DNA of 64,000 nucleotides from Rhizodiscina lignyota. Lineage: Eukaryota > Ascomycota > Dothideomycetes > Aulographales > Rhizodiscinaceae. Each line of letters starts with the position of its first letter. Position 1 is the stretch's first letter. The stretch covers positions 2,790,001 to 2,854,000 of the forward strand of contig ML978121.1 in NCBI GenBank assembly GCA_010015805.1, given 5' to 3'. Shown here in pieces: positions 63,263 to 64,000 of the stretch. Made by a program: the position numbers and the translations under genes. The notes below the pieces were generated by a model. It was not told the origin of the DNA. It ran no database searches and saw only the letters and a list, made by a program, of their open reading frames with translations.

Positions 63263-64000
63263 TTAATCGTATCTGTTTCTTAAAATATTACTCCCTATTA
63301 TCAATCTCTGTACGGCTTTCCAGGCTTGCAGCAGTCGAACGATGTGGGTGGGCCGTCTCGGGTAGCGCACGGAAAGATACGAGATACCTTCGTTGAACGT
63401 CATGAGGGCGTAAACTCTCAAATCTTTCGTATTTCTCACATGCGACCGCTTGGCTTCATCGTTGATATAGCGCAGAATTAGCTCCTTGGCTTCATCACGA
63501 CAGATAAGGTACTTCAGGATTTTCAACTGTGGATCGGCATCCCTCGAGCGCCGCACTGTACGCGATCGGAAATCCTTTCAATCCGTCGAGGCAGATCTCT
63601 CATCACGAAGTACAGCTGTACATCTGTACAGTACCTCGACCGCTCCTGTATCTTGCTGGACGACATGCCATGGCAGCACATTCGAAATGATTTTCATATA
63701 CGGTCTTGGCTCGGGTTATCATCTTGACGAGATGTCTTGGACTCCGTACCAGGTTGTACGCATCGATGGTGCGCCCCCGAACCAGCAGCGCGGTACTGCC
63801 ACGAAGGGTACACACCCGGTAATCGCATAGGTAATTGCATGTGTCGCCGCTCTGAAATGGAATAAAATAGTCGACAGATCTTGGCACAGATGATTTCCGA
63901 CGGAGAATGGACGGCGAGCTTGACGAGCTGACCTACAGTAGTAAACGCCTCGTGTGGCTTTATCGTGCGAGGCGGTCCCGCATTGCACGATGTCGCCACA
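63263..64000 (-). pseudogene. Possible decayed gene at the right edge
   Basis: Minus-strand frames that look like pieces of one protein: KPHEAFTTVGQLVKLAVHSP and EIICAKICRLFY (63999 downward), then in a second frame HFRAATHAITYAITG, then in a third RGSTALLVRGRTIDAYNLVR and MITRAKTVYENHFECAAM, and finally DEAKELILRYINDEAKRS down to 63263. The successive frame changes are not explained by obvious introns; at the first, two extra bases separate LFY from HFRAAT. Likely a pseudogene or a badly interrupted gene that continues past the window. No family was recognised. Confidence 0.35.

Noticed and set aside
1-64000. tRNA, rRNA, CRISPR or prokaryote-type features
   Set aside because: No tRNA B-box with matching acceptor stem, no spaced direct-repeat array and no rRNA-like sequence was noticed; a covariance-model scan was not possible here.

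Overview
The window is nuclear DNA of a filamentous ascomycete (Pezizomycotina, probably a dothideomycete; the class is inferred only from the look of the proteins). The evidence is short GT-AG introns of about 47-85 nt with CTAAC/CTGAC-like branch sites, close gene packing on both strands, and fungal families such as Spt16, Sed5, a 7TM-RGS protein, DUF4484, GT71 mannosyltransferase, P450s and a fungal-type Cys/His protein. I rebuilt exon structures by hand from splice sites, reading frame and family resemblance; no transcript data were available. Gene spans run from start to stop codon, and exon coordinates are in the evidence text.

Layout. 0.7-6.3 kb: F-box-like protein, GNAT acetyltransferase, 7TM-RGS regulator. 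6.6-10.6 kb (minus): Sac-family phosphoinositide phosphatase and a tubby/LURP-like small protein. 10.6-13.5 kb: gene-poor stretch with a three-copy 104-110 bp tandem repeat. 13.5-21.1 kb: DUF4484/LCHN-type DENN protein, Mnn2-like mannosyltransferase, ING-family PHD protein. 22-26 kb: PLP enzyme of the ACC-synthase-like group, a tiny complex I subunit (NDUFB4/B15-like) divergent from ribosomal protein eS25, and a membrane-anchored cytochrome b5-like protein. 27.2-31.6 kb: MFS transporter and Cys/His protein. 34.1-43.5 kb: two very large disordered proteins in tandem. 44.7-48.2 kb: syntaxin Sed5, two small unknown proteins, and a secreted cupin-like protein. 49.1-52.5 kb: two cytochrome P450s, the first with a one-base frame break. 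52.7-61.4 kb: acetyl-CoA transporter, CENP-O, mitochondrial carrier with a 7-nt exon, and Spt16. 61.4-64 kb: mostly non-coding, with remnants of two decayed genes.

The clearest hidden structure is a family of about 240-bp non-coding elements with inverted termini (core GGGTGACAAAATAGTTGAG). There are four copies between 21.4 and 30.3 kb, in two sequence subfamilies, and three carry candidate target-site duplications. They lie in the 5' regions of the PLP enzyme and MFS genes and at the 3' end of the Cys/His gene. A second, unrelated 324-bp element with CAGTAAAC termini and a TA duplication lies upstream of SED5.

Most genes are housekeeping: secretion (Sed5, Mnn2-like), chromatin and kinetochore (Spt16, ING, CENP-O), mitochondria (NDUFB4, carrier) and lipid or G-protein signalling (Sac, RGS). 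I see no secondary-metabolite core enzyme, so the P450 pair, PLP enzyme and MFS transporter cannot be called a cluster.
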